64,000 bases of DNA from Arcicella rosea (lineage in GTDB: Bacteria; Bacteroidota; Bacteroidia; Cytophagales; Spirosomataceae): contig NZ_JBEUMS010000018.1 in the NCBI RefSeq assembly GCF_040543805.1, positions 62,001 to 126,000 of the forward strand, written 5' to 3'. The position numbers and the translations under genes are program-made. Below the pieces are notes generated by a model. The model made no database searches. It was not told the DNA's origin and saw nothing but the letters and a program-made list of their open reading frames with translations. Every line of letters starts with the position of its first letter. Within the stretch, counting starts at the first letter, position 1. Of this stretch, positions 26,697-36,800 are shown one piece after another.

Positions 26697-27440
26697 TTAC
26701 AGCTTGGCATCTTTAAAGGGGATACCCTTCACCATCCCATACTCCACACTACTCGTACCGAAAACCGCTTTGATATAATTTTTCACGTCCAAAGCCGTAT
26801 CAACCAAGCCCGTTTCTGGGGAGTATAAACACTTATTTCTGGCAGCTCTGCTAATCGTCCAAGTCGTATTGGCGACCATCACATTGTTGTTGGCATTTTG
26901 TAAATCAGTTAAATAAGCTTGTAAAGTACTTACTTTCAGGGCATCTTCATTAGGATTATATACCGAATGTGAACGAATCAATTCTATCAAAGTATAAAAA
27001 TGCTCTACCAAATACTCATAACTCTGTTGCGAACTAGAAATGCTTTTAGGTTGAGGCGTTTCTCCTTCAACAGCAGTACTTGCACTCTTCTCACTAGACG
27101 AAGCCCTTTTCCCTTGAATCTTTCGATTAATGGTTTTAACCTCCGCCACCGCACTGTCTGGCACGCCCGAAACAGAAAAAGCATTTAGAATTTTAGTAGC
27201 CAAAGGCTTGATTTGTGCAAATAAATCCCGACGAGTATCAGTGGATTGGATATACACCGTTTCGTTAGTGATACTTTGTTGTAATAAAGTGTTTGCGGTA
27301 TTGAGTTGACTTTGCAGATTGGGGACTTTCAGGGCATCTTTTGTAGGATTGTAGCCAGCACCAAAGCCAATGCAAAAATTAATCAGGTTTTTGAAATTAG
27401 CAATGTTCGTAGCATTGCCAGAATCTTGTGAGGTGTTCAT
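26697..27440 (-). CDS. unrecognised protein with internal duplication
   Basis: I cannot assign this 247-aa protein to a named family. It has no signal peptide, transmembrane segment or catalytic signature. Two copies of one motif are visible: YNPTKDALKVPNLQSQLNTA near 29-48 and YNPNEDALKVSTLQAYLTDL near 163-182, each followed by helix-rich sequence. This suggests two related helical halves joined by a basic, Ser-rich linker (TINRKIQGKRASSSEKS, near 103-119). It is flanked on its 3' side by the 21-bp array. The ORF is long, uses normal codons and is clearly coding. A structural or nucleic-acid-binding role is possible but unsupported. Confidence 0.75.
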   Translation of the reverse strand: MNTSQDSGNATNIANFKNLINFCIGFGAGYNPTKDALKVPNLQSQLNTANTLLQQSITNETVYIQSTDTRRDLFAQIKPLATKILNAFSVSGVPDSAVAEVKTINRKIQGKRASSSEKSASTAVEGETPQPKSISSSQQSYEYLVEHFYTLIELIRSHSVYNPNEDALKVSTLQAYLTDLQNANNNVMVANTTWTISRAARNKCLYSPETGLVDTALDVKNYIKAVFGTSSVEYGMVKGIPFKDAKL

Positions 27441-27893
27441 GATATATATATATTGTTTAAGTTAAGAAATACAACCTATAGAAATTGCATTTAACCGCCC
27501 CAAGGCGAAAGCGATTAATAAGTAATTGAACGTATTGAGTGGTAGGCTAAAGCATTATACAATAGATATTTGTAGTTGGCTTATACTTTAAAATTAATGA
27601 ATTGATTTTAGAAAATGGTGTGGAGGAAGAGGAAATCTTTTGTAAAAAATTAAAAATAATTCGTGTCCTAATCCTGAAAGGATTAAATATGAATAACTAA
27701 AAGTAAAATGAGGAAGATATATGACCCCAAAGGGGTCGAATGGTGTCGTTTTATTGCTTTTCTATAAATATGTCATTCCTTCGGAATTGTTTGTGGCTTC
27801 ATTATTTACTATTCTTTAAAAACCTCCACAAAAGTAATATCCTAAATAATAATCACTATTTTAGTAATTCAATTCAACAAATTAATCAACAAA
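27441..27893. other. intergenic region with compound-palindrome element
   Basis: About 450 bp between the divergent 247-aa gene and the amidohydrolase gene. The central part is the palindromic element 27669-27787. The rest is AT-rich with no RNA gene seen. Confidence 0.6.
27669..27787. repeat. compound-palindrome element, divergent copy
   Basis: Three short palindromes occur in a fixed order: AATCCTGAAAGGATT (27670-27684), GACCCCAAAGGGGTC (27723-27737) and ATTCCTTCGGAAT (27775-27787). TTTCTATAAATATG lies before the last. The layout and the TCTATAAA word match the two copies at 50690-51084. Confidence 0.7.
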
Positions 27894-30800
27894 ATGAAAA
27901 TCACTTTTCCTCAAACTAATCCTAAAAATCTATTGATAGGCTTGTTTGTCGGCGCTTTTGCGATTGTCGGCATGGCAAATTCCTTTAATCATTTATCGCC
28001 AAGGCATCTATCTTCGGGCGATTCTCTTAAAAAAGACACAACGAAATTTGTTCGTTACAAAGATTTACCGCTTAAAGCTACTCGTAAATTCAAACTCAAT
28101 ACCGACGAAGGTACTTGGCTTTCGTTGGATGTGAGTCCTGATGCTAAAAACATCGTTTTTGATTTGATGGGTGATTTATACTCTATTCCTTTTACTGGCG
28201 GAAAAGCGACTAACATTACCAAAGGTTTGGCTTTTGATACGCATCCACGTTATAGCCCAGACGGGAAAAAGTTGATTTTTATTTCAGACCGTAGCGGTTC
28301 GGATAATGTTTGGATGATTGATTTCGAGAAAAAAGATACCATCCAAGTAACAAAAGACCGTGACCAAAACTACGAAGCTGCTGAATGGACCTCCGATGGT
28401 AATTACATCATTTTTGCCAAAGGTCGCATGAATGTACAAATGTGGATGGTGCATAAAGATGGAGGCGGAGGCGTTCAATTAATTGACCAACCTGCCAATT
28501 TAAAAACCATCGACCCTGCTGTAAGCCCTGATGGAAGATACATTTACTTCTCGCAGCGTTCGGGTGCATGGAATTATAATGCCATGATGCCACAGTACCA
28601 AATTGGCGTTTACGACCGTGACAATGCGAAACGCACTACCATTACTTCAAGGTACGGTTCCGCATTTTCGCCTACTTTGTCGGGAGATGGCAAATGGTTG
28701 GTGTATGGTTCTCGCTTTGAAGAAAAAACTGGTTTGGTATTAAGAAATCTGGAAAGTGGCGATGAAAAATGGTTAGCTTATCCAGTACAAAGAGACGAAC
28801 AGGAATCAATCGCAACGATGGGCGTTTTGCCTTCAATGTCTTTCACACCCGATAACCAAGCATTGATTGCTTCTTATGGGGGTAAGATTTATAAAATTGC
28901 TATCAATGGCGGAAACCCTGTACAGATTCCATTTAGTGTTGATATGGATTTAGAAATGGGACCAAGATTAGAGTTTAAGTACCCAATTTCAGATACTACT
29001 CAAACGTTAATTTCACAAATTCGTGATGCTGTTCCTTCGCCAAATGGCAAGCAATTAGCTTTTACTTCTTTGAACCGTTTGTATGTTGCAGATTATCCGA
29101 ATGGAACGCCACGCAGAATTACTAATCATGAATTTACCGAAGCAAATCCTATTTGGTCGAACGATGGAACGCAGATAGCTTTCATTACTTGGACAGCCGA
29201 AGGTGGTCATCTTTATAAAGTAAATACCAGCGGAACGCCAAACGTACAGAAGCTAACGTCAGTGCCAGCTTTGTATTCGCAACCCGTTTTCTCGCAGAAA
29301 GATGATAAAATCGTTTTCATTCGTAGCAAAATGCGTACTTTCAAAGAATCCGTTGGTCCAGTTGCCAATAGTTCAGAAGATGAAATTTGTTGGATTGATG
29401 CCAAAGGCGGAGCAATCACGGTGATTGACAAAGCACAAGGCAGAAGTACGCCTCATTTCGTAAAAAATAGTGATAGAATCTATTTAAGCGGAGGTGATGG
29501 TTCTTTGCAGTCGATTAAATGGGATGGAACAGATGAAAAAGTTCATGCAAAAATTACGGGAATCACTACTTATGGCATGAGTATCGAAGGTGAAGATTAT
29601 GTGCATAATTGTATGTTGGGAGAAAAAATGGCGGAGGCAATGGAAGTAAACAGAGCTTCAAATGCTTCGCAAGTATTGATGTCGCCCGATGGAGATAAAG
29701 CTTTGGCACAAATCAACAATGATATTTATGTAATGACGATTCCTAAAACAGGAAAAACCGTTAATATTTCTGTTTCAGACCCAAGTTCAGCACAGTTTCC
29801 TGCACAAAAATTAACTGAAATAGGAGGAGAGTTTCCCGCTTGGTCGAGCGATGCGAAGAAAGTACATTGGTCATTAGGTCGCTTTCATTTTGTATATGAT
29901 TTAGACAAATCAAAAGCTTTTGAAGACAGTGTAAAAACGGCTAAAAAAGTACAAGAAAAAGCAAAAGCAGATTCGTTGAACAAAGTAAAAACCGATACTT
30001 TGAAAATTAAAGTAGCTATAAAAGCCAATGCAGATTCAGCCACGAAAAAAGTAGCCGTTAAAAAAGCGGATACTTATAAGCCAGAAGAAACCGAGATTAA
30101 ACTGTACTTCACCAAAGATATTCCGACTGGAAATGTATTGTTGAAAGGCGGAAGAATCATCACGATGAATGGCAATGAAGTGATAGAAAACGGGGATATT
30201 TTGATTGAAAACAACCGAATAAAAGCGGTCGGGAAAAGTGGAAGTCTGAAAGGCGTTGGTAATGCCAAAGTAATCGATGTAAAAGGTAAAACCATCACAC
30301 CGGGTTTTGTGGATACGCATTCGCACATGTGGCCACAATGGGGCATTCAGAAAAATCAAGTATGGATTTATGCTACGAATTTAGCTTATGGCGTTACGAC
30401 TACTCGTGACCCACAAACGGCTACTACCGACGTACTTACTTATAGCGATATGGTGGATGCAGGTAAAATGGCTGGACCAAGAATCTATTCAACGGGACCG
30501 GGTGTTGGTTTCTGGTCATACAATATCAAGGATTCAACAGGGGCAATCAATGCTTTGAAGCAATACAGCAAATATTACAATACCAAGTACATCAAAATGT
30601 ATTTGACGGGCAATCGTCAAACTCGCCAGTGGATTATCAAAGCGGCAAAAGACCAAAAACTAATGCCAACTACCGAAGGCGGTTTGAACTATAAATTGAA
30701 CATGACCAATATGTTGGATGGTTATCCCGGACACGAACACGCTATTCCTGTTTATCCATTGTATAACGATGTGGTGAAATCTATCGCTTACTCTAAAATG

Positions 30801-31385
30801 GCAGTAACACCTACTTTCTTGGTAGCTTATGGCGGTCCTTTTGCTGAGATTTTCTACTTTGAAACAGAGAATCCGTATCACGACAAAAAGATGCAATACT
30901 TTATGCCTTATGAAGAATTAGCAGAAAAAACTCGTAGAGTAACAGGTTGGTTCTTGCCAGAAGAACACGTTTTCCAGAAACACGCCAAGTCGATGAAATC
31001 AATGGTAGAAAATGGTTCATTGGCAGGTATCGGTAGTCACGGAGAATTCCAAGGGTTGGGTTATCATTGGGAATTATGGTCGATGCAAAGCGGAGGCATG
31101 AAAAACCATGATGCCTTGAAAACATCAACCATTCTTGGAGCAACCGCTTTAGGTTTAGATAAAGATTTAGGAAGTATCGAAAAAGGAAAATTAGCCGATT
31201 TATTAATTATGGATAAAAATCCTTTAGAAAACATTCGCAATTCAAATACTTTGAAAATGGTAATGAAAAACGGCAGAATCTATGATGCCAATACTTTAAA
31301 TGAAGTATATCCAAGCCAAAATAAACTAATTAGAAGCGAATGGGAATTTGAAAAACCTGCGGAGAATACGGGAGTTAAGGAGTAA
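27894..31385 (+). CDS. TolB-propeller/amidohydrolase fusion
   Basis: This 1163-aa protein joins two modules. After an N-terminal membrane or signal segment (about 13-30), residues 60 to about 700 are repeated PD40/TolB-like WD blades (GTWLSLDVSPDAKNI, HPRYSPDGKKLIFISDRSG, NPIWSNDGTQIAFITW). A Lys/Ala/Asp-rich linker (about 690-735) leads to an amidohydrolase domain from about 745. The metal-site motif is FVDTHSHMW near 806, and the end is KGKLADLLIMDKNPLENI. Such fusions are known in Bacteroidota; the substrate is unknown, peptides or cyclic amides being likely. It is a monocistronic unit ended by the hairpin at 31397-31427. Confidence 0.9.
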   Translation: MKITFPQTNPKNLLIGLFVGAFAIVGMANSFNHLSPRHLSSGDSLKKDTTKFVRYKDLPLKATRKFKLNTDEGTWLSLDVSPDAKNIVFDLMGDLYSIPFTGGKATNITKGLAFDTHPRYSPDGKKLIFISDRSGSDNVWMIDFEKKDTIQVTKDRDQNYEAAEWTSDGNYIIFAKGRMNVQMWMVHKDGGGGVQLIDQPANLKTIDPAVSPDGRYIYFSQRSGAWNYNAMMPQYQIGVYDRDNAKRTTITSRYGSAFSPTLSGDGKWLVYGSRFEEKTGLVLRNLESGDEKWLAYPVQRDEQESIATMGVLPSMSFTPDNQALIASYGGKIYKIAINGGNPVQIPFSVDMDLEMGPRLEFKYPISDTTQTLISQIRDAVPSPNGKQLAFTSLNRLYVADYPNGTPRRITNHEFTEANPIWSNDGTQIAFITWTAEGGHLYKVNTSGTPNVQKLTSVPALYSQPVFSQKDDKIVFIRSKMRTFKESVGPVANSSEDEICWIDAKGGAITVIDKAQGRSTPHFVKNSDRIYLSGGDGSLQSIKWDGTDEKVHAKITGITTYGMSIEGEDYVHNCMLGEKMAEAMEVNRASNASQVLMSPDGDKALAQINNDIYVMTIPKTGKTVNISVSDPSSAQFPAQKLTEIGGEFPAWSSDAKKVHWSLGRFHFVYDLDKSKAFEDSVKTAKKVQEKAKADSLNKVKTDTLKIKVAIKANADSATKKVAVKKADTYKPEETEIKLYFTKDIPTGNVLLKGGRIITMNGNEVIENGDILIENNRIKAVGKSGSLKGVGNAKVIDVKGKTITPGFVDTHSHMWPQWGIQKNQVWIYATNLAYGVTTTRDPQTATTDVLTYSDMVDAGKMAGPRIYSTGPGVGFWSYNIKDSTGAINALKQYSKYYNTKYIKMYLTGNRQTRQWIIKAAKDQKLMPTTEGGLNYKLNMTNMLDGYPGHEHAIPVYPLYNDVVKSIAYSKMAVTPTFLVAYGGPFAEIFYFETENPYHDKKMQYFMPYEELAEKTRRVTGWFLPEEHVFQKHAKSMKSMVENGSLAGIGSHGEFQGLGYHWELWSMQSGGMKNHDALKTSTILGATALGLDKDLGSIEKGKLADLLIMDKNPLENIRNSNTLKMVMKNGRIYDANTLNEVYPSQNKLIRSEWEFEKPAENTGVKE

Positions 31386-31396
31386 GTATAAGTAAT

Positions 31397-31427
31397 AAAA
31401 TCCCTCATAGCGATATGGGGGATTTTT
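31397..31427 (+). terminator. rho-independent terminator
   Basis: AAAATCCCTCATA and TATGGGGGATTTTT form a stem with one mismatch, followed by a T-rich tail. Confidence 0.8.
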
Positions 31428-31520
31428 GTTTTTATTGAGATTGATAGAAACACGTTTTTTAATTTAAAGTTAGCCATCAAACCTAGGGTTTACCCTAAGT
31501 TTTCTTGTTTAAAGAAGGTG

Positions 31521-31528
31521 TAAATTTG
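31521..31528 (+). promoter_or_regulatory. possible -7 element for the sigma factor gene
   Basis: TAAATTTG fits TAnnTTTG. It lies 319 bp before the TTG start, implying a long leader that contains the hairpin 31638-31668. No well-spaced -33 TTG is visible, so this is weak. Confidence 0.3.
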
Positions 31529-31637
31529 TTGAATTAGTTCTTTAAAAATGGAATCTCAACGGAAATGTTGAGCATTCTAATTGAGGCTAAAGATTACAAA
31601 CATATTATGCTTGATTTGATTGAAACGAATAGTAAAC

Positions 31638-31668
31638 TAGAGCCAAAGAATTTTATTTTTTGGCTCTA
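31638..31668 (+). other. perfect 10-bp hairpin in the sigma factor leader
   Basis: TAGAGCCAAA (31638-31647) and TTTGGCTCTA (31659-31668) form a perfect stem with an 11-nt loop in a 418-bp region with no convincing gene. It could be an attenuator or terminator for a short leader transcript. Confidence 0.5.
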
Positions 31669-31846
31669 TTCATTTCACCATTCTACTGAAAATTCATCAA
31701 TCATGATATTGGCATATAAAAAAATGATAATTTTATCAGTATATTTTGCAATTTTTACCTTATTGTTTGTGTCTATGAGACCCCTTGAGTTAAATGAATG
31801 TTTTCAGAGGTATTCATTTCAATTTTATCAATTCAATTAATTCATT

Positions 31847-32452
31847 TTGGCAATTAAACCCTTGCATAGCGATGATTTATTACTTTGGCAGACCTTCAAA
31901 AAAGGAGACAAGAAAGCTTTTGCCAAAATTTATCAGCTATATGCCAAGCCTCTGTTAAACTATGGAATTACTCTCAGAATTTCTCCTAATTTATCAGTAG
32001 TAGAAGACTGCATTCAAGATATTTTTTTAGAGCTTTGGCAAAGCAAGGAGAACCTTGCAGATACAGATTCTATTAAATTTTACTTGTTTCGTTCGCTCAA
32101 AAATAAATTGATGCGCACGATGAAGTACAATTTTACTAAAAATGCTGATGAAATAGAACATAATTTGGAAGCACTGTTTGAATCGTCTTTTGAAGGACTT
32201 TTAATTGAGGAAGAAAATCAGAAAGAGCAATTAGAAAGACTTGAAAAAGCTTTCGGACAATTATCGCAACGCCAGCGAGAAGTAATCAATTTAAAATATT
32301 ATCATCAATTCTCGAATGCGCAAATCGCTGAAATGATGGAGCTGAATTATGCCTCAGTGGGCAATCTTATTCAAAAAGCCTTATACTCTTTGCGCCAATC
32401 CATTCATTTTCCTTCACATTTTTTACTCTTTATTATTAATTTTTTGATTTGA
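31847..32452 (+). CDS. ECF RNA polymerase sigma factor
   Basis: This 201-aa sigma-70 of the Bacteroidota ECF type (FecI-like) has region 2 with FAKIYQLYAKPLLNYG and VEDCIQDIFLELWQSKENL (about 25-72). Region 4 has LSQRQREVINLKYYHQFSNAQIAEMMELNYASV (about 141-173), including the HTH. I accept the TTG start because no in-frame ATG precedes region 2. The FecR-like anti-sigma gene follows after 119 bp, then susC/susD, so it should drive that uptake locus on signal from the SusC STN domain. Confidence 0.93.
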   Translation: MAIKPLHSDDLLLWQTFKKGDKKAFAKIYQLYAKPLLNYGITLRISPNLSVVEDCIQDIFLELWQSKENLADTDSIKFYLFRSLKNKLMRTMKYNFTKNADEIEHNLEALFESSFEGLLIEEENQKEQLERLEKAFGQLSQRQREVINLKYYHQFSNAQIAEMMELNYASVGNLIQKALYSLRQSIHFPSHFLLFIINFLI

Positions 32453-32493
32453 TAAATCACTGATTTATTTGTACTTAGCTATTTTGTGAAAAT

Positions 32494-32518
32494 TAAATGT
32501 AAAAATTTACACATTTAA
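32494..32518. promoter_or_regulatory. palindrome and -7-like element before the fecR gene
   Basis: TAAATGT and ACATTTA arms enclose a second inverted repeat TGTAAA-AA-TTTACA, giving a nested palindrome. TATTTTTG, a -7-like element, follows shortly after it. This suggests that fecR has its own regulated promoter. Confidence 0.4.
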
Positions 32519-32571
32519 TAGGATATATTTTTGTTGTCTGTGTCATTCTATAATTAATTCCCCTATAAACA

Positions 32572-33660
32572 ATGAACTACTCTGATTTCGATATTATAGA
32601 TTTTGTAAAAGACGATTTTTTTTGTCGATGGGTACAAAATCCAGATGAACAAACTGAAAGGTTTTGGCAAGGTTTTCTACAAGAGAATCCTGATAAAGAA
32701 GTATTGATTTTAAAGGCAAAATCAATGGTGAAAAGCTTGGCTTCTATTCAAAATACGGCTGTTGATGAAGAGGCATCGGTAGCAAAAATTTGGCAAGGAG
32801 TAGAATCTGAGATGACAGAGAAGACAAACTATTGGGGGCGTTATATTTGGCAATTGGCAGCATCTATTACTGTATTAATTGGTTTAGGTTGGTGGATGAA
32901 TTATCAAAAAGAGGCTGAAAAAACATTTGACATTCCACAATTATCAGCTAAAAGTTCGGAGGTAGAATTTATTGAAAAAGAAAATACTTCAAACGAACCA
33001 ATGAGTGTTTTTTTGATGGATGGAAGTGAAATCGTTCTTGAAAAAAAATCAAAGATTCGTTATCCAAAAGTTTTTGAAGCAGATAAAAGAGAAGTGTTTT
33101 TGGTAGGAGAAGCTTTTTTTGAAGTAACAAAAAACCCAAAAAGACCTTTTCTAATTTATACCAAAAAATTAATTACAAAAGTATTGGGTACAAGTTTTAC
33201 GATTAAGGCAAATCCAGAAACAGAAGAAGAAAGAGTAGTCGTAAAAACAGGACGAGTTTCGGTGGTTTCACAGTTAGAATCTAATACAATTGAAAAAGGC
33301 GTTCATTTTTCTGAGGCAAATGGCATCGTGGTTACGCCAAACCAAGAGGCTATTTACTTATCATCCAACGCCAAATTGATGAAGAGGATAGTTCCTACAC
33401 CAACAATACTTTCATCTACACTACAAAAGCAAGAATTTATCTACAAAAATGCTTCTTTGGCTAAAGTCTTTACAGATTTAGAAAAGGCTTATGGCATTAA
33501 AATAATTTATGATGAAAACCTTTTTGAAGAATGCACGATTAATGGAAATCTGTCGGATGCAACCATGTTTGATAAACTGAACAGTATTGCCAAAATTACT
33601 GGAATAAATTATCAAGTAGTTGATGCACAGATTATTGTGTCTGGTAAAGGTTGTGAATAA
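32572..33660 (+). CDS. FecR family anti-sigma factor
   Basis: This 362-aa transmembrane anti-sigma protein has a cytosolic N-terminal part (about 1-86), one transmembrane helix (YIWQLAASITVLIGLGWWM, about 88-106) and a periplasmic FecR domain (about 130-235, LEKKSKIRYPKVFE and REVFLVGEAFFEVTK). The C-terminal DUF4974/STN-like domain (FIYKNASLAKVFTDLEKAYGIKIIYDENLF) is typical of Bacteroidota. It should hold the preceding sigma factor until the TonB-dependent receptor's STN domain signals. It sits between the sigma and susC genes, the canonical order. Confidence 0.93.
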   Translation: MNYSDFDIIDFVKDDFFCRWVQNPDEQTERFWQGFLQENPDKEVLILKAKSMVKSLASIQNTAVDEEASVAKIWQGVESEMTEKTNYWGRYIWQLAASITVLIGLGWWMNYQKEAEKTFDIPQLSAKSSEVEFIEKENTSNEPMSVFLMDGSEIVLEKKSKIRYPKVFEADKREVFLVGEAFFEVTKNPKRPFLIYTKKLITKVLGTSFTIKANPETEEERVVVKTGRVSVVSQLESNTIEKGVHFSEANGIVVTPNQEAIYLSSNAKLMKRIVPTPTILSSTLQKQEFIYKNASLAKVFTDLEKAYGIKIIYDENLFEECTINGNLSDATMFDKLNSIAKITGINYQVVDAQIIVSGKGCE

Positions 33661-33715
33661 TTGTTTGATTATTAATGATTTTTATAAATACTCTAACTCA
33701 AAAAATATCTCAATT

Positions 33716-33839
33716 ATGAAAAAACGCATTACCAATTCCTCCTGAAAAAAAGAAAAGCCGATAAATGTTCTCAGCATTTATCGACTTGATACCATTCCCT
33801 TTCAGACGCAAATCAAACACTTCCTTAGGAAGAAGTGTT
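33716..33839 (+). promoter_or_regulatory. structured susC leader with mini-ORF
   Basis: A 10-codon ORF MKKRITNSS (33716-33745) ends in TCCTCCTGA. Two perfect hairpins follow: CGATAAATG/CATTTATCG (33759-33767 with 33775-33783) and AACACTTC/GAAGTGTT (33816-33823 with 33832-33839). All lie between fecR and the susC start. Attenuation or RNA-mediated control is plausible but unproven. Confidence 0.5.
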
Positions 33840-33889
33840 AGGGAATATTTTTGCCAATTTTTTCCAAAAAAACAAAAACAGTACAATTT

Positions 33890-36800
33890 ATGAAAAAAAA
33901 TCTATTAACGTTAGCAACGTTGCTATCCATTATGAAAATTTCAGCTGGACAGATATTAATTGCGATAATCTTCACTACGTTGTCGTATGCGAGTGAAGTA
34001 AGTGGGCAAGATATACTGCAACAAAAGATAACTGTACGTATCGAAGAAAAAGGTTTATCTGAAGCTCTTTCTGAGCTTGAGAATGCTGCGAAAATCAACT
34101 TTTTCTATAGTCCAAAAAAAATTAGTGCTAAACGAAAAATTAGCATTGTGGCGAAGAATCGTGAATTAAGAGATGTCTTAAAAGAACTATTTACTCCACT
34201 AAGCATCAGTTACGAAATTCAGGGCGAACGTATTCTTTTGAAGAAAAGTAATGTCAGCATCGAAAAAAACGACCAAAGTCTTGCACCTCAATTAGAGATT
34301 CAAGAACAAAATATAACGGGAACCGTAACCGATGAAAAAGGAGAGCCTTTAGTAGGAGTAAGCATTACGATAAAAGGAACGACCAAAGGAGGAGTAACGG
34401 ATGATAAGGGCAAATTTAATATTAGCGTACCTGATGATAATAGCATTCTGGTTTTCTCATTTATAGGATATAAAAAACGAGAAGTATTAGTAGGGAAGAT
34501 TGCTGATATGAAAGTCCAATTGGTGGTAGAGCAACTCAATTTGGATGAAGTTGTAGTGGTAGGATATGGTACTCAGAAAAAAGTAAATTTAACAGGCTCT
34601 GTCTCAACAGTATCATCAAAGGAAATTGCAGATAGGCCTATCACGCAATCATCACAAGCTTTAGCAGGCTTAGCCACTGGCGTTTCAGTGTCGCAGGGTT
34701 CTGGGCAGCCGGGTAATAATGGTGCTAGTATTACTATAAGAGGGATAGGGTCGTATGGTGCAGGTGGTGGTCCTTTAATTTTGGTCGATGGTTTAGCAAC
34801 TTCTATTAATGATGTTGACCCAAATAATATTAAGAGTATTTCTGTTTTGAAAGATGCCGCTTCGGCTGCAATGTATGGTAGTAGAGCCGCCAACGGAGTA
34901 ATATTGATTGAAACAAAGCGAGGAGAAAATGGAAAAATGCAGGTTAGTTACAATAGCTATGCTGGCTGGCAAAAACCTACTCAACTTCCTGATTTTGTTG
35001 AATCGTGGGAGTTTGCTAAACTTAGAAATGAAGCAAATTTGAATGCAGGTGCTGGATTGTCTTACACTGATGCTGAAATTGAAAAATTTAGAAATGGGTC
35101 GGATCCAGATAATTATCCGAATGTCCCACACCTTAAAAATCTACTAACTTCTGGTAATGGTTTTCAGAGCAACCATAGCTTAAGTTTTATGGGTGGAAAT
35201 GATAAAAATCATTATATACTATCGTTAGGGTATCTTCAACAAGATGGTATAGTGGCTAAAAATGGTTATTCAAAGTATAATTTTCTATTAAATACCGATA
35301 GCAAAATTAAAGATAACCTTACTTTAAGAGTAAGCCTATCAGGATATACTTCTGAAAATCATTCGCCTAGACACTACGAAGGAGGAATGAACCACATGAT
35401 TAATTTTGCAGTGCGTGAAGCACCAATTTTTGCTGGAAAGAAATCTGATGGAACCTATGGGTATCAGGACAATTTCAGCCCTGAGGCTTGGATGTCTAGT
35501 GAATCTTTTTACAAAGGTACCAACAAATATTTTTTAGGTAGTACAGAAATTGCGTGGGAGCTATTCAAAGGTTTTACTTTGAGTGGTAAGGTTGGTTATA
35601 ATTATTGGAGTTACTATAACAAAGATTATGCTTCAGATTTTGTATTCAATGCTTTCAAGACGGTTGGCCCTAATAATTTAAGTATATCAACTGGACAAGG
35701 AGAACAATTGACACTACAATCGCTTGCTACTTATACAACGCAAATTAACAAGCATTCCATCACAGTATTAGGAGGTGTTTCTGAGGAACAATATGACGAT
35801 TTAGGTATGTCGGCTTATCGCAAAGATTTTCCAACCAATACTTTATATGAATTAAATGCAGGTTCGGCGACAGGGATGAGAAATTCTGGTTCAGCCTCAG
35901 CTTGGTCGATGCGTTCTTTTTTTAGTAGGGTTAATTATATCTATCATGACCGATATTTATTTGAAGCAAATATTCGCTCAGATGCTACATCTCGTTTTCC
36001 AGAAAAGGGTAGATGGGGTTATTTCCCTTCATTTTCGGCAGGCTGGATAATTTCTGAAGAAAACTTTTTGAAAAATGTACTTTGGCTAGACAATCTAAAG
36101 GTAAGAGCAAGTTGGGGTAAATTAGGTAACCAGAATGTAGGGGCATACCCTTATCAAAATATTGTTTCTCTTGGGCAGAACTATTCTATTGGCGGAGTAT
36201 TGGCTTCTGGTGCTGCCAGTAGCAGACTTAGTAATTCAGATATTACTTGGGAAAACACCACCACAACCGATATTGGCATAGAAGCAAGCTTATGGAAAGG
36301 AAAGTTAGATTTTACCTTAGGAGTTTTTAAAAAGCAGACTTCTGGAGTACTTTATAGTATTGCAAGTTCAGCTACTTTAGGACTTAGTACTTCTCCAGTT
36401 AACATTGGAGGGGTGGAGAATACTGGTTTTGAAGCAAGTCTAAATTACCGAACAACCATTGGTAAATTCAAACTAGGAGTATCGCCAAACTTTACAATTG
36501 TTAATAACAAAGTGACTGAATTAGCCAATGGTCTTCAGCAAAATGTAGGTGCTAATCTATTTGTAGGACAGTCTCTAGGAGTAACATACGGTTATATTGC
36601 CGACGGGTTATTTAAAGATGCTAATGATGTGGCTACTTATCCTAAACAACCCTATTCAGCAGAACCTGGTTTTATAAGGTTTAAAGATATTAGTGGCCCC
36701 GACGGTGTGCCTGATGGTAAGGTAGATGCTACTTACGATAGAACTTTTATCGGTAATACTGTTCCTAAATATAATTTTGGGCTTACCATTACAGCCAATT

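Noticed and set aside
31565..31840. 91-aa plus-strand ORF before the sigma factor gene
   Set aside because: It contains a perfect hairpin, has no recognisable homology or good start region, and overlaps what looks like a leader. Kept only as intergenic sequence.
34573..35131. Two minus-strand ORFs inside susC
   Set aside because: Antisense shadows of a well-conserved SusC coding region.
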